Source: Deltaproteobacteria bacterium (GTDB lineage Bacteria > Myxococcota_A > Polyangia > HGW-17). Taken from it: 64,000 nucleotides of DNA. The stretch covers positions 43,823 to 107,822 of the forward strand of contig JAFGWM010000024.1 of the NCBI GenBank assembly GCA_016937155.1. The letters are read 5' to 3'. Positions within the stretch are counted from its first letter, which is position 1. Each line of letters begins with the position of its first letter. The translations under genes and the position numbers were made by a program. Under the pieces are notes generated by a model, which saw nothing but the letters and a program-made list of their open reading frames with translations, was not told where the DNA came from and did no database searches. Shown piece by piece: positions 17,403 through 26,441 of this stretch.

Positions 17403-18803
17403 ATGGAAAATCTAAGGATAGGAATTGTCGGAAATATAGGAGTAGGAAAATCAACGCTGGTAAAAGCTGCGAGTTCCGAACCCTATAAGAATATACTACT
17501 GGAAACACTGCCGGGGCGTAGTATCTCTGATAATGTGAGTGTTTTTGAAGAAGAGTTCAATCCTGAAGTACTCGATGCATTCTATAAGGATCCCATTTCC
17601 AATGCTTTTATGGCACAGATAGAATTTTTTAACGGTCGTCTTGATAGACAGAAAAAAATTCAGCACTGTCATGGTATTGTGCTTGAAGACAGAACACTCA
17701 GTGAAGACTACTATATTTTTGGTCTGGCTCAGAAAATTCTTGGAAATATGTCAGATGAGGAATTTCTTGCATATCAGCGTACATTTGAACTCATGACAGA
17801 GAAAATCGGCGAGCCGGATCTTATCATCTATCTTAAGGCCGATGTCGAAACATTAAAAAACCGGCTTTCTGAGCGGGGTCGCGAGTCCGAAAAAAGTATT
17901 CCTGAGGGCTATCTTAAACTCCTGAATGAACTTTATGAAAAATTTATAGACAGACATGTCAATTGTCCTGTAATAACTATTGACGCAACTGAGAACTTAC
18001 CCCTTGAAATTTATCTTGATAAGACCGTAAGAAAAATTGGAGATGGAATCCGGGATTTAAATCTGAGAATCACCACTCCCGGCATCAGCGACTGGGTAAC
18101 TCTTCCATTGACCAAGGCAACACTTAAAGCAATAGATGCTGAAACCAGTCTTGAAAGCTATCTCAGGGAAAATCCCACACTTATCACTATCGCTGGAAAT
18201 GTCGGTCTTGGAAAAAGTACTCTGACGGCCCTTATGGAAAGAAGTCTCAAACTTGAAGGCCTTTACGAAAGCCCGGAGAAGAATCCCCTTCTGGAAAAAT
18301 TCCTTGGAGACAAACCTCAGTATTGCTTTGATTTACAGATGCATTTCCTGAAAATGAGAGCTGAAATGCAGATTAGAGGCCATGATGAAAAAATGAGCTA
18401 CGTCATGGACAGGTCACTTCCTGAAGATTTGCTGGTTTTCTGTTACCAGTTCAGACAGGATGGCCACCTCACTCAGAATCAACTGGATCTTCTCACCAGT
18501 GAATTCAAACGTGCCTGTGATCAGATCCCATCCAGTGATTTAATGATAGTCCTTAAGGGCCCAAGTGAACTTGCCTGGGATCGAATTACACAGCGGGGAC
18601 GCCTCATGGAAATGGAAGGCGGCTGGGTAAAAAGTGAAATTGAAAGTCTGAACAAATGGTATGAAACTTATGGGGCTAACGTGGTTGATTACGGTTATCA
18701 CCGTGGAAAAGTTCTTGAACTTGATGTGAATATCCTCGATTTCACAAACCGAATCCATGTAGGCTACATCTTTGACCTCATCCTGAAAACTCTTAAAAAC
18801 TGA
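17403..18803 (+). CDS. Fused double deoxynucleoside kinase
   Basis: Two complete deoxynucleoside kinase domains in one 466-residue chain. Domain 1 (about 1-225) has P-loop GNIGVGKST at 10-18, the acidic substrate motif EDRTLSED near 95-102 and a lid-like LSERGRE. Domain 2 (about 255-466) has GNVGLGKST near 265-273, MDRSLPED near 335-342 and a lid ITQRGRL. The family (dCK/dGK/dAK) phosphorylates deoxynucleosides with ATP for salvage and works as dimers. Separate dAK and dGK subunits are known to pair in lactobacilli, so a fused heterodimer is a reasonable inference. I use the ATG at 17403 (AGGAAAT upstream), where the homology begins. An earlier in-frame ATG would add 30 unrelated residues. 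Confidence 0.85.
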   Translation: MENLRIGIVGNIGVGKSTLVKAASSEPYKNILLETLPGRSISDNVSVFEEEFNPEVLDAFYKDPISNAFMAQIEFFNGRLDRQKKIQHCHGIVLEDRTLSEDYYIFGLAQKILGNMSDEEFLAYQRTFELMTEKIGEPDLIIYLKADVETLKNRLSERGRESEKSIPEGYLKLLNELYEKFIDRHVNCPVITIDATENLPLEIYLDKTVRKIGDGIRDLNLRITTPGISDWVTLPLTKATLKAIDAETSLESYLRENPTLITIAGNVGLGKSTLTALMERSLKLEGLYESPEKNPLLEKFLGDKPQYCFDLQMHFLKMRAEMQIRGHDEKMSYVMDRSLPEDLLVFCYQFRQDGHLTQNQLDLLTSEFKRACDQIPSSDLMIVLKGPSELAWDRITQRGRLMEMEGGWVKSEIESLNKWYETYGANVVDYGYHRGKVLELDVNILDFTNRIHVGYIFDLILKTLKN

Positions 18804-18875
18804 ATTTTCTCTGTTTATCTTTTCACAATGTGTTATTAAATTTCATCGAATCTGGAATTCCGGCAGGAGATGCTG

Positions 18876-19523
18876 ATGAATAAAATAATATCATTCGTAT
18901 ATGTACTGGTTCTTGGAACAATCGCCGCATTTTTATCTATTGAATCAACAAGAGAGCAGTTTGTCCTGATGACACGAAACTATCCATTCTTAATGGGATT
19001 TCTGAAAATCGGGATTCTCGGAACAATGGGTGAACTGTTATCCGGCAGAGTGGTAACCGGAACATGGAAAATTTCTGGAGTATCAATACACCAGAGGTTT
19101 CTTATCTGGGGATTTTTCGGTCTGGCGTTTACCGTTGTCTTTCCTATGTTTTCAATGGGTGTTGAAGGATTACTCAGGGCATCACTTCTACCGGGAAAAA
19201 ACAGCACTTTCCTAACAGCATTTTGGAAAAGCTTTTTCATGAATATTATTTTTGCACCACCCATGATGACTTTCCACAGGCTTACAGATACACTCATAGA
19301 CAGAAAAATGCTTTTTAAAAAATGGCCGGCTGTGGAAATTTTTCAGAATATGAACTGGGCAAACATGATAAGGGTTGTCGGTTTTTCGTGTATCTGGTTC
19401 TGGATTCCAGCTCACACTGCAACTTTCCTTCTTCCACCTGAATTCAGAGTCTTAAGTGCAGCACTGCTATCTCTTGCGCTGGGTTTGATACTGGGATACG
19501 CAAAAAGAAAATCTCTTCAGTAA
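18876..19523 (+). CDS. Polytopic membrane protein, Mpv17/PMP22-like
   Basis: A 215-residue protein with four or five hydrophobic segments (about 4-24, 33-53, 68-95, 110-130, 165-205). The C-terminal pattern (W-x2-MIRVVGFSCIWFWIPAHTATFLLP...RVL) recalls the Mpv17/PMP22 family, whose bacterial members have no settled function. This assignment is weak and rests on the hydrophobic layout plus a few aligned Trp/Pro positions. I chose the ATG at 18876, six bases after AGGAG; the ATG at 18870 overlaps that box too closely. The end overlaps the convergent FHA-GGDEF gene by 7 bp. Confidence 0.6.
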   Translation: MNKIISFVYVLVLGTIAAFLSIESTREQFVLMTRNYPFLMGFLKIGILGTMGELLSGRVVTGTWKISGVSIHQRFLIWGFFGLAFTVVFPMFSMGVEGLLRASLLPGKNSTFLTAFWKSFFMNIIFAPPMMTFHRLTDTLIDRKMLFKKWPAVEIFQNMNWANMIRVVGFSCIWFWIPAHTATFLLPPEFRVLSAALLSLALGLILGYAKRKSLQ

Positions 19524-20533
19524 TCCATAACTGTTTTATTTCGACCTGCTCTTTTTGCCCTGTATAGATTTTCATCAGCCTTCTGAATAATTTCCTCAGG
19601 AGAATATTCACGTCCTGCCTGGGTTGTACATATTCCAAGACTTATGGTAACAACGATTTCATTTCCTTCTGCAGAAACAGGACTTGAGCAAACTGTATTT
19701 CTTATTCTTTCTGCTATTTCAAAGGCAGATTTCGCATTTGTATCCGGCAGACAGACTGTAAATTCCTCACCACCGTATCTCGCAAAAATTTCATTTTTTC
19801 TCACATTGGATCTGATTCTTGAAGCCACTTCCTTGAGAACAAGATCCCCCACAAGATGTCCAAAATTATCGTTCAGGACCTTGAAATGATCTATATCAAT
19901 CATAAGGAGACTCATTCCAGATGAGGTATTTCTTTTTAGCCTCTCAATTTCTCTTGTGAGATACTCCATAAGATATCGTTTATTATATGCATCTGTCAGA
20001 GCATCAATTATTGTGAGTTTATACAGGTTGTCATGATATTCAGCTTCAACGTCCTCCCCGCTCAGAAATTTAAGCAGCACCTGACCAATACGAATTTTCG
20101 CACCGTTTTCTATTTTCATTTTTCTGCGGATAACAGATTCATTGAGATATGTTCCGTTTGTTGAGCCCAGATCACTTATAATACAACCCGAACTTGAAAA
20201 CTCCACCATAGCATGCCTTCTGCTGACACTGTCATCATTGAGTTGAAGTTCACAGTCCGGATGTCTTCCTATGACAAGTGGTTTTTCAGATGATATTTCA
20301 ACCTTTCGGCCAAGTACCGCACTGGGAGGATAGAGTACAACCAGACAACTGTTTTTAGTTGCAGGCCTGTCTGGAAGAAGATTCTTGGTTACCCTTGTTA
20401 CCTGGGTGACATTTCCGGTATCAGATTCTTCAGACTCATCTCCATGAACAGAATCTTCTCTGCCCATAGGGAGAATATACCTGGTTCTCTTTAATTCCCT
20501 TTTGGTTTGAATATCCCTTTCATCATCCTTCAT
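19517..20533 (-). CDS. FHA-domain diguanylate cyclase (FHA-GGDEF)
   Basis: A 338-residue cytosolic signalling protein. The FHA domain (about 60-150) shows GRHPDCELQL, SRRHAMVEF and DLGSTNGTYLNE, the phosphothreonine-binding core. The GGDEF domain (about 168-335) has DALTDAYNKRYL, DIDHFKVLND and the active-site RYGGEEF, so it should make cyclic-di-GMP. Where the inhibitory RxxD site normally lies, the sequence is RKNE, so product inhibition may be altered. The first 55 residues are polar and Thr/Ser-rich and could carry the phosphosite. It lies 16 bases after glpK, is the last gene of that apparent operon, and overlaps the convergent membrane-protein gene by 7 bp. Confidence 0.9.
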   Translation of the reverse strand: MKDDERDIQTKRELKRTRYILPMGREDSVHGDESEESDTGNVTQVTRVTKNLLPDRPATKNSCLVVLYPPSAVLGRKVEISSEKPLVIGRHPDCELQLNDDSVSRRHAMVEFSSSGCIISDLGSTNGTYLNESVIRRKMKIENGAKIRIGQVLLKFLSGEDVEAEYHDNLYKLTIIDALTDAYNKRYLMEYLTREIERLKRNTSSGMSLLMIDIDHFKVLNDNFGHLVGDLVLKEVASRIRSNVRKNEIFARYGGEEFTVCLPDTNAKSAFEIAERIRNTVCSSPVSAEGNEIVVTISLGICTTQAGREYSPEEIIQKADENLYRAKRAGRNKTVMDY

Positions 20534-20549
20534 TTAAGTAAATTCCCGT

Positions 20550-22025
20550 TCAAACTTTCTTAACCATCTCTTCCCAGAAATTAGTATAGTGAATTACACT
20601 TTCTTTGTCCATAGATGGATAAAATATCTTTTCTTCAATAATATTTTTCGCTATTTCATCTACTCCGTTACACAGTTCAACACCTATTGCGGACATTGCT
20701 GCAGCCCCAAATGCCGTAGATTCAAGATTTGCCGGTCTGAACAGTGGAGTTTCCAGAATATCACTCTGAAACTGCATAAGTACATTGTTTGCTGCAGCCC
20801 CACCATCGACTTTAAGCATTGAAATTTTCTCTCCTGCTGTTTCTTCCATAAGTTTCAGAAGCGCAAGATTCTGAAGAGCAATTCCTTCAAGTACAGCTCT
20901 GGCAAAATGCCCCTGTTTAGTTCCTCTAGTAATACCCCAGAACATACCACGTGCATCAGTTTTCCAGTAAGGTGCCCCCAAACCTGTCAGTGCCGGCACG
21001 AAAAAAACTCCACCACTGTCGCTCACTGTCAGGGCGAGACTTTCTATCTCTGAAGCAGTGGAAATAAGTTTCAGACCATCCCTGAGCCACTGTACTGCTG
21101 CACCGGCAACAAAAGCACTTCCCTCAAGAGCATAAACTGTTTTGTCACCAATACTCCATCCCACAGTAGTAAGAATTCCATGGGAATTGAATGAAGGTTT
21201 TTCACCTATGTTCATCATTAAAAATGAGCCGGTTCCATAAGTGCATTTTGCCTCACCAAACCTGAAGGCTCCCTGTCCGAAAAGTGCACTTTGCTGATCC
21301 CCAATCACCCCGGAAATGGGAATACCATCCGGAAGGATATCACAACCGGATGTATAACCAAAAATACCTGCACTGGGTTTTATTTCCGGAAGAATCTCCA
21401 TGGGGATGTTGAGATGATTGCACAGGTCCTTGTCCCACTGAAGAGTTTCAAGATTCATAAGCAGTGTTCTCGACGCATTAGTGGTATCAGTAACATGCTG
21501 CTTTCCACCGGTTAGTTTATGTATAAGCCATGTGTCAACCGTACCAAATTTTATACCGCGGGATCTGGCTCTCTGATGGAGCCCATTGTAGTCAAGAATC
21601 CACTTTATCTTTGTGCCGCTGAAATACGGATCAAGCAGCAGTCCGGTTTTCAGATGAAATTCCTCTTCAAGGTTATTGTTTTTAAGTTCAGTGCAGATAT
21701 CTGCACTTCTTCTGCATTGCCATACAATTGCTTCGTAGACAGGCTTTGATGTTTCAGTATCCCACAGAATGGTTGTTTCCCTCTGGTTGGTAATTCCAAT
21801 TGAAATGATATCCTTGGGATTAACTGAAGCATTTTCCAGAGCGCTGGAGATAGCTTTCAGAGTCGATTTCCACAATGCTTCAGGATCCTGTTCAACCCAG
21901 CCACTTTTGGGATAAGCACAGTCAAGCTCTGAATATCCTCTGGAAACAAATTTCAATTCCCTGTCATATATTGCTGCATTTGTTCCCGAAGTTCCCTGAT
22001 CTATTGAGAGTATATACCCCGACAT
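20550..22025 (-). CDS. glpK: Glycerol kinase
   Basis: ATP-dependent phosphorylation of glycerol to sn-glycerol-3-phosphate; cytosolic FGGY-family kinase. The 491 residues match the family from end to end: SIDQGTSGT near the N-terminus (phosphate loop and catalytic Asp region), GITNQRETT, VWQCRRSADIC, SGTKIKWILD, VDTWLIHKLTGG, GDQQSALFGQ, TYGTGSFLMMN and the adenosine segment KVDGGAAANN. The ATG at 22025 lies three bases after the stop of the coiled-coil gene, with GAAGGGAAAT upstream. No glpF or glpD is adjacent; its companions are a coiled-coil protein and an FHA-GGDEF cyclase, an unusual setting. Confidence 0.95.
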   Translation of the reverse strand: MSGYILSIDQGTSGTNAAIYDRELKFVSRGYSELDCAYPKSGWVEQDPEALWKSTLKAISSALENASVNPKDIISIGITNQRETTILWDTETSKPVYEAIVWQCRRSADICTELKNNNLEEEFHLKTGLLLDPYFSGTKIKWILDYNGLHQRARSRGIKFGTVDTWLIHKLTGGKQHVTDTTNASRTLLMNLETLQWDKDLCNHLNIPMEILPEIKPSAGIFGYTSGCDILPDGIPISGVIGDQQSALFGQGAFRFGEAKCTYGTGSFLMMNIGEKPSFNSHGILTTVGWSIGDKTVYALEGSAFVAGAAVQWLRDGLKLISTASEIESLALTVSDSGGVFFVPALTGLGAPYWKTDARGMFWGITRGTKQGHFARAVLEGIALQNLALLKLMEETAGEKISMLKVDGGAAANNVLMQFQSDILETPLFRPANLESTAFGAAAMSAIGVELCNGVDEIAKNIIEEKIFYPSMDKESVIHYTNFWEEMVKKV

Positions 22026-22028
22026 AAA

Positions 22029-24227
22029 TTATTTCCCTTCACTGAGTATAGAAACTACAGTTTTTAAATCCTCACTAGCCTGCATTAAACCCATTATTTC
22101 AAGATTCTGTCTTACACTGTCAATAATACTGGATATTTCATCCATTTGTCCCTGCCGGGCCTGATAAACTATAAGATCTGTTTCAAGAGTACCCAATTGG
22201 GCATTCAGTTGACTTAACTGCACCTGGGATGCTTCCAACTGACGTTTGAGAACAGTAGTGTCCTCCGAATCACCGGAAAGCGAAAGCATGGACATGTTTT
22301 CAATCTGAGACTCCAGTTTCTGTATCATAACGTTCAGATGTTCGAACTCATCAGAAACGCTGTCCTGAACATTCCCCAGTTCATAACAGTACTTCGCAAG
22401 CCTTGTCTCTTCCAATTGCAGTGAATCTTCAAGGTCATCCATTGAATTTTCTATAATAGTCATCTGCTCAATGATCTGCTGTTTTACAGCATCTCCAAGG
22501 GATGAGGTACCTGCCACTGCTAATTCAGCTGTGAGTGAAGCACTCTTGGCTTTTTCCTGAGCCAGAGCATGGTAGTATGAATCACTAGCTTCCCTTGCCA
22601 GACGAAGTTCGCCTGATAATTCACTAATTCTGTTTTCAAGCCCTTCAACACCAAAATCAACCAGTTCCTCATGATTACTTTTCTGGGATTTTAATCCCTC
22701 ATTTTCATCCTGTAGAAATGCTTTTTCAAGGTTAAGTTTTTCAAACTCGGAGGAAATTCGGGTTATTTCATTCTTTAGGTTATCGGAATCCTCAGATGCT
22801 AAAATATATTTATCCGTAATTTCATCATATTCTTTTTTAAGATCTTCCAGTTCAATTGTAAGATGTTTTACTTCCTGACGAAGCATTTCAATCTCATCAC
22901 TGTCTTCAGATCCCTGAGGTGAATCAATTCCCGGATCAGTTGTTATTCCGGAAGAGGAACCAGTTCCTTCACTCTTTTTAACACTGGAAACAAACTGCTC
23001 AAGTTCAGCTACCTCAGACAGAACCTGATCAAATTTTGTATTTCCAAGGCGCTTTTCAAGTTCCGTTGCATTTTCCTCCAGCAAAAGAAGCGAATCCTCC
23101 ATACCCTCTATATCCCCCTCCAGTTCCTCTATCTGAATTAAGGATTCATCAAGTTCTTTTTTGAGATTCTCATTTTCAACCGAAAGGACCTGGGATGCTT
23201 TCTCAAGATCCTCTACTGCAATTCTAAGAGTATTAACTTCCAGCACAAGTTCATTTGAGTTCTTCTTTTCTGAGAGTAATTCATTCTCAGATTCAAGAAG
23301 CCTTTTGCTCAAATCCTCTATTTCATCTGAAAGGTTGTCTATTCTGCTATTAAGACCATTCACTTTTTCCTTGTGCTCGAACTCTGATTTCAGTGTTTCC
23401 TTGTCTCTTCGGGAAATAGAACGGTTGATTCCCTGAAGCTTATTCTTCAGGTTCATATTTTCCAGTTCTTTTTCCAGAAGATTTCCACGAATTTTGTCAC
23501 GTTCAATTCTGGTGGAATCGAGATTTTCCTGAAGTTTTTCATAATCCCGGGCACCCTGTGAAATGACGTGATTCAATCTTGTGACATGTTCCTGATTTTT
23601 TCTGGAATGCTCAAGTTCTGTGGCTGCACTTTCCAGTTCACTTTCCAGTTTTCTTATTCTGAGAATATATTCATCCTCAGCATCAAGCAATTCCCCCAGT
23701 TGTTTTCTGGTGCTTTTAAGTTCCATCACAAGTTGTTCATTTTCACCCACAGTTTTATCAAGAACACTTGTTGAAAACTCATTCATTTCTCTTTTGAGAT
23801 TCTTTAACTCCCATGAAAGATTCTCATTTTCTTCCAGAATCCTGAGTTTTTCTTTTTGCTCCTTATCGAGCATTTTCTGAAGATTTTCATTATTCAATGA
23901 ATCCTGAAAAAGATTTGTCCTGATGGAGGGAAGACTTCTTGACAGCATGTTGAGCGACTGCAGCAAATCATTGAATTCACCCTGAGCCCTTACAATAATT
24001 TCCTCCACTTTACCATTGTCTGCGCCATCGGTTTTACCGTGGAAATCTTTTTGAGAAACAGCAGTTACCACTACAGGCACATGTTTTTCCTGATTCTGTA
24101 TAAGTATTTTTTGCCTGAGAAATTCCTTTTCGGCCCAAAGCCGGTCAGTATTCTGATTCATCATTTTTATGGTGTTGGTCAGTTCACTGATCTCCAAAAG
24201 AAAACTGTCTTTTGTTCTTTCTCTCAT
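22029..24227 (-). CDS. Long coiled-coil protein of unknown function
   Basis: A 732-residue protein with almost continuous heptad patterns rich in Glu, Leu, Lys, Ser and Asn. A break at about 415-440 is Gly/Ser/Pro-rich (GTGSSSGITTDPG). A shorter helical region lies in the last 200 residues. No signal peptide, membrane segment or enzymatic motif is seen. It resembles SMC-like rods but lacks P-loop and signature motifs. The ATG at 24227 has AAAGG nine bases upstream and is the first gene of a three-gene set with glpK and FHA-GGDEF. A scaffold or cytoskeletal role is possible, but nothing in the sequence proves it. Confidence 0.7.
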   Translation of the reverse strand: MRERTKDSFLLEISELTNTIKMMNQNTDRLWAEKEFLRQKILIQNQEKHVPVVVTAVSQKDFHGKTDGADNGKVEEIIVRAQGEFNDLLQSLNMLSRSLPSIRTNLFQDSLNNENLQKMLDKEQKEKLRILEENENLSWELKNLKREMNEFSTSVLDKTVGENEQLVMELKSTRKQLGELLDAEDEYILRIRKLESELESAATELEHSRKNQEHVTRLNHVISQGARDYEKLQENLDSTRIERDKIRGNLLEKELENMNLKNKLQGINRSISRRDKETLKSEFEHKEKVNGLNSRIDNLSDEIEDLSKRLLESENELLSEKKNSNELVLEVNTLRIAVEDLEKASQVLSVENENLKKELDESLIQIEELEGDIEGMEDSLLLLEENATELEKRLGNTKFDQVLSEVAELEQFVSSVKKSEGTGSSSGITTDPGIDSPQGSEDSDEIEMLRQEVKHLTIELEDLKKEYDEITDKYILASEDSDNLKNEITRISSEFEKLNLEKAFLQDENEGLKSQKSNHEELVDFGVEGLENRISELSGELRLAREASDSYYHALAQEKAKSASLTAELAVAGTSSLGDAVKQQIIEQMTIIENSMDDLEDSLQLEETRLAKYCYELGNVQDSVSDEFEHLNVMIQKLESQIENMSMLSLSGDSEDTTVLKRQLEASQVQLSQLNAQLGTLETDLIVYQARQGQMDEISSIIDSVRQNLEIMGLMQASEDLKTVVSILSEGK

Positions 24228-24445
24228 TCCTAAGACCTTTCATTATCCTCAAAAAGAGGCTTCCAAAGACAAAATCCTCATTTTCAAAACGAATACAGAA
24301 AACTCTCCTGTATTAAAATCAATAGAAAACGGGATAAAACAATTCAGGATTTATACATTATACATATGAAATTTGATTGGAAAAGAAAATCTCAAATATG
24401 AAACGTTTTTTTTCAGGAAAATCTGAAAATCTGAAAGTGGGGAAT

Positions 24446-26422
24446 TTACTGTTTAACTAAAATTACAGCCTGTCTTGGAGGAAGTGTGATATCCAACCCC
24501 CCACCTGTTGTTGTGACAAAGGTACCACCTTCAGTTCCTTCACAAACATGATCTCCACAGTAAACATTAACCAGAGAAGTACCCTGAGAAAAAGATGTAA
24601 CCATTGGGTTATTGGAATAATCATGTGTATATGAAGTCAATGTATCCGACGCATTCATTACCACAAGAACGATATCTCCCTTATAGGATCTTTCAAAAGC
24701 AATGATTCCCCTCATGGGATATAGTGGGTATCCATTTGTATCTGTCTCATTATTGTCTGATCTCACATCAGATTTATATCTCATAACAACACCACCCCGT
24801 CTCAAGGGTGCATACTCTTTCCGTATTGAGATAAGAGTCTGAACTGTAAGGAAAGTGGGATTTTCAGTATTGAACACTCCATACCTCTTCCCCGATTCCG
24901 AAACAGGCATATTTAGACTTTCAAACATATCCTCTCTGTTCATGGGATCATTTCCCCCTGAAAACTGCTGCTCTGTCCCATAATAGAGACATGGTATACC
25001 ATCCCAGGTATAAAGATATACCAAAGCATTATGAAGAGCATCTATACTTGGTTTATCAAAAAGAAAACGAGGAACATCATGATTATCCATGAAATTAACA
25101 AGCATTGACCTTGGAGAGATTTCTTCGTCATCTGTATCCTTTGGTCCATTGGTATTTCCTTCTGAAGCATAAGGAGCCATACCATTTTCACCGGTCAATC
25201 TTAAATTAAGCAGTGTTTCCACATTTGCTGTCGCTTCACCGTTTTTAAAAACATTATCAAAAACACGGAACTTCTGAGAAAAATAAAATACACCATCAAA
25301 CATTTCCCCTCCGGTATAACTTGCTAAAAGCCAGTCCAGACCGGAAAATGCTTCACCAAAGATGAAGAAATTTTTCTTTCCGAGAGTATTCACTGCATAA
25401 TCCCTGATAGCTGAGTTGAATTCCACCCAGAATTCATGTTCAACATGTTTTACAGTATCAATTCTGAAACCATCAAAATCTGCAACCCTTATCCAGTACT
25501 TGAAAACATCTATCAGAGCTTTTCTGACTTCAGGAAGTTCCGTTTTCAGGTCCTTGAGGCCACCGGGGAAGTCACCATATAACTCCTGCTCTCTGATATA
25601 ATTGTGACAGTCGGTTCCATAATCATCAGGCCCCCCTGACAGACCTAGATCAATACATGCCTGACCTTCTCTGCCCCAGACAGTGACTCTGCCTCTTTTA
25701 TTGAACCAGTTATCATTATGGAACTCACCGGGGTTGGGGGGTAAACGGTTAATTTCCGGCATATTCACCCAGATAATAGGAGCAGGACCACTTTCACCGA
25801 GACTTGTCCATCCCTGGATACCACGGGAATCATAGTCAGGATCCCACTCGGTAATTCTGGTTAAAGGGGAATCACTTCCTGAACCCATTAGTGTATCATC
25901 CGGACTACCGTTTCCATTGATGTCATAAAAGAACAACTGACCCACGTGGTTTGTAACCACATCCAGAATAACCTTGATATTTCTTTTATGTGCGGCGTCC
26001 ACAAGTCTTCTAAGGTCTGTCAGATCTCCAAAATGTGGATTAACAGATAGAAAGTCCTGAGTCCAGTACCCGTGATATGAACCGAAACCTGCATCTTCCT
26101 CCACGTTACGTACAACGGGACTAATCCAGATAGCAGTAATTCCGAGAGACTCAAGATAATCCATACGGTTTATAAGCCCCTGCCAATCGCCACCGTGATA
26201 TTTAGCCATGGCACTTCGGTCAACATTGTAATTATTATTCACATCACCATCATCAAAACGATCTACCAGTACCTGATAGATAACCTCATCCCTCCAGTCA
26301 CCTACATTGATTTTTTTGATGAAGGAACTTCCCATTATTTCATCGGGATCCTGTGTTGTACAACTGCCAGTCAACTGAAGTGCCAGCAGAACAAAAACCG
26401 GAAAGTATAATTTATATCTCAT
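24446..26422 (-). CDS. GH13 alpha-amylase-type lipoprotein
   Basis: An exported starch/maltodextrin hydrolase, 658 residues, starting at the ATG 26422 (GAGAG box upstream); a TTG six codons earlier is less likely. The lipobox LQLTGSC indicates lipid anchoring. The GH13 barrel begins with DEVIYQVLVDRFDDGD. Conserved region I is DVVTNH. The nucleophile Asp is in GFRIDTVKH (about 322), the acid Glu in FIFGEAFS (about 357) and the third acid in MDNHDVPR (about 449). A C-terminal beta domain of about 120 residues ends the chain. The gene follows the LamB-like porin directly, so the pair probably degrades and imports alpha-glucans. Substrate specificity (amylase, neopullulanase or cyclomaltodextrinase) cannot be decided. 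Confidence 0.88.
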   Translation of the reverse strand: MRYKLYFPVFVLLALQLTGSCTTQDPDEIMGSSFIKKINVGDWRDEVIYQVLVDRFDDGDVNNNYNVDRSAMAKYHGGDWQGLINRMDYLESLGITAIWISPVVRNVEEDAGFGSYHGYWTQDFLSVNPHFGDLTDLRRLVDAAHKRNIKVILDVVTNHVGQLFFYDINGNGSPDDTLMGSGSDSPLTRITEWDPDYDSRGIQGWTSLGESGPAPIIWVNMPEINRLPPNPGEFHNDNWFNKRGRVTVWGREGQACIDLGLSGGPDDYGTDCHNYIREQELYGDFPGGLKDLKTELPEVRKALIDVFKYWIRVADFDGFRIDTVKHVEHEFWVEFNSAIRDYAVNTLGKKNFFIFGEAFSGLDWLLASYTGGEMFDGVFYFSQKFRVFDNVFKNGEATANVETLLNLRLTGENGMAPYASEGNTNGPKDTDDEEISPRSMLVNFMDNHDVPRFLFDKPSIDALHNALVYLYTWDGIPCLYYGTEQQFSGGNDPMNREDMFESLNMPVSESGKRYGVFNTENPTFLTVQTLISIRKEYAPLRRGGVVMRYKSDVRSDNNETDTNGYPLYPMRGIIAFERSYKGDIVLVVMNASDTLTSYTHDYSNNPMVTSFSQGTSLVNVYCGDHVCEGTEGGTFVTTTGGGLDITLPPRQAVILVKQ

Positions 26423-26441
26423 AACTGTGCTCTCTTTCAAA

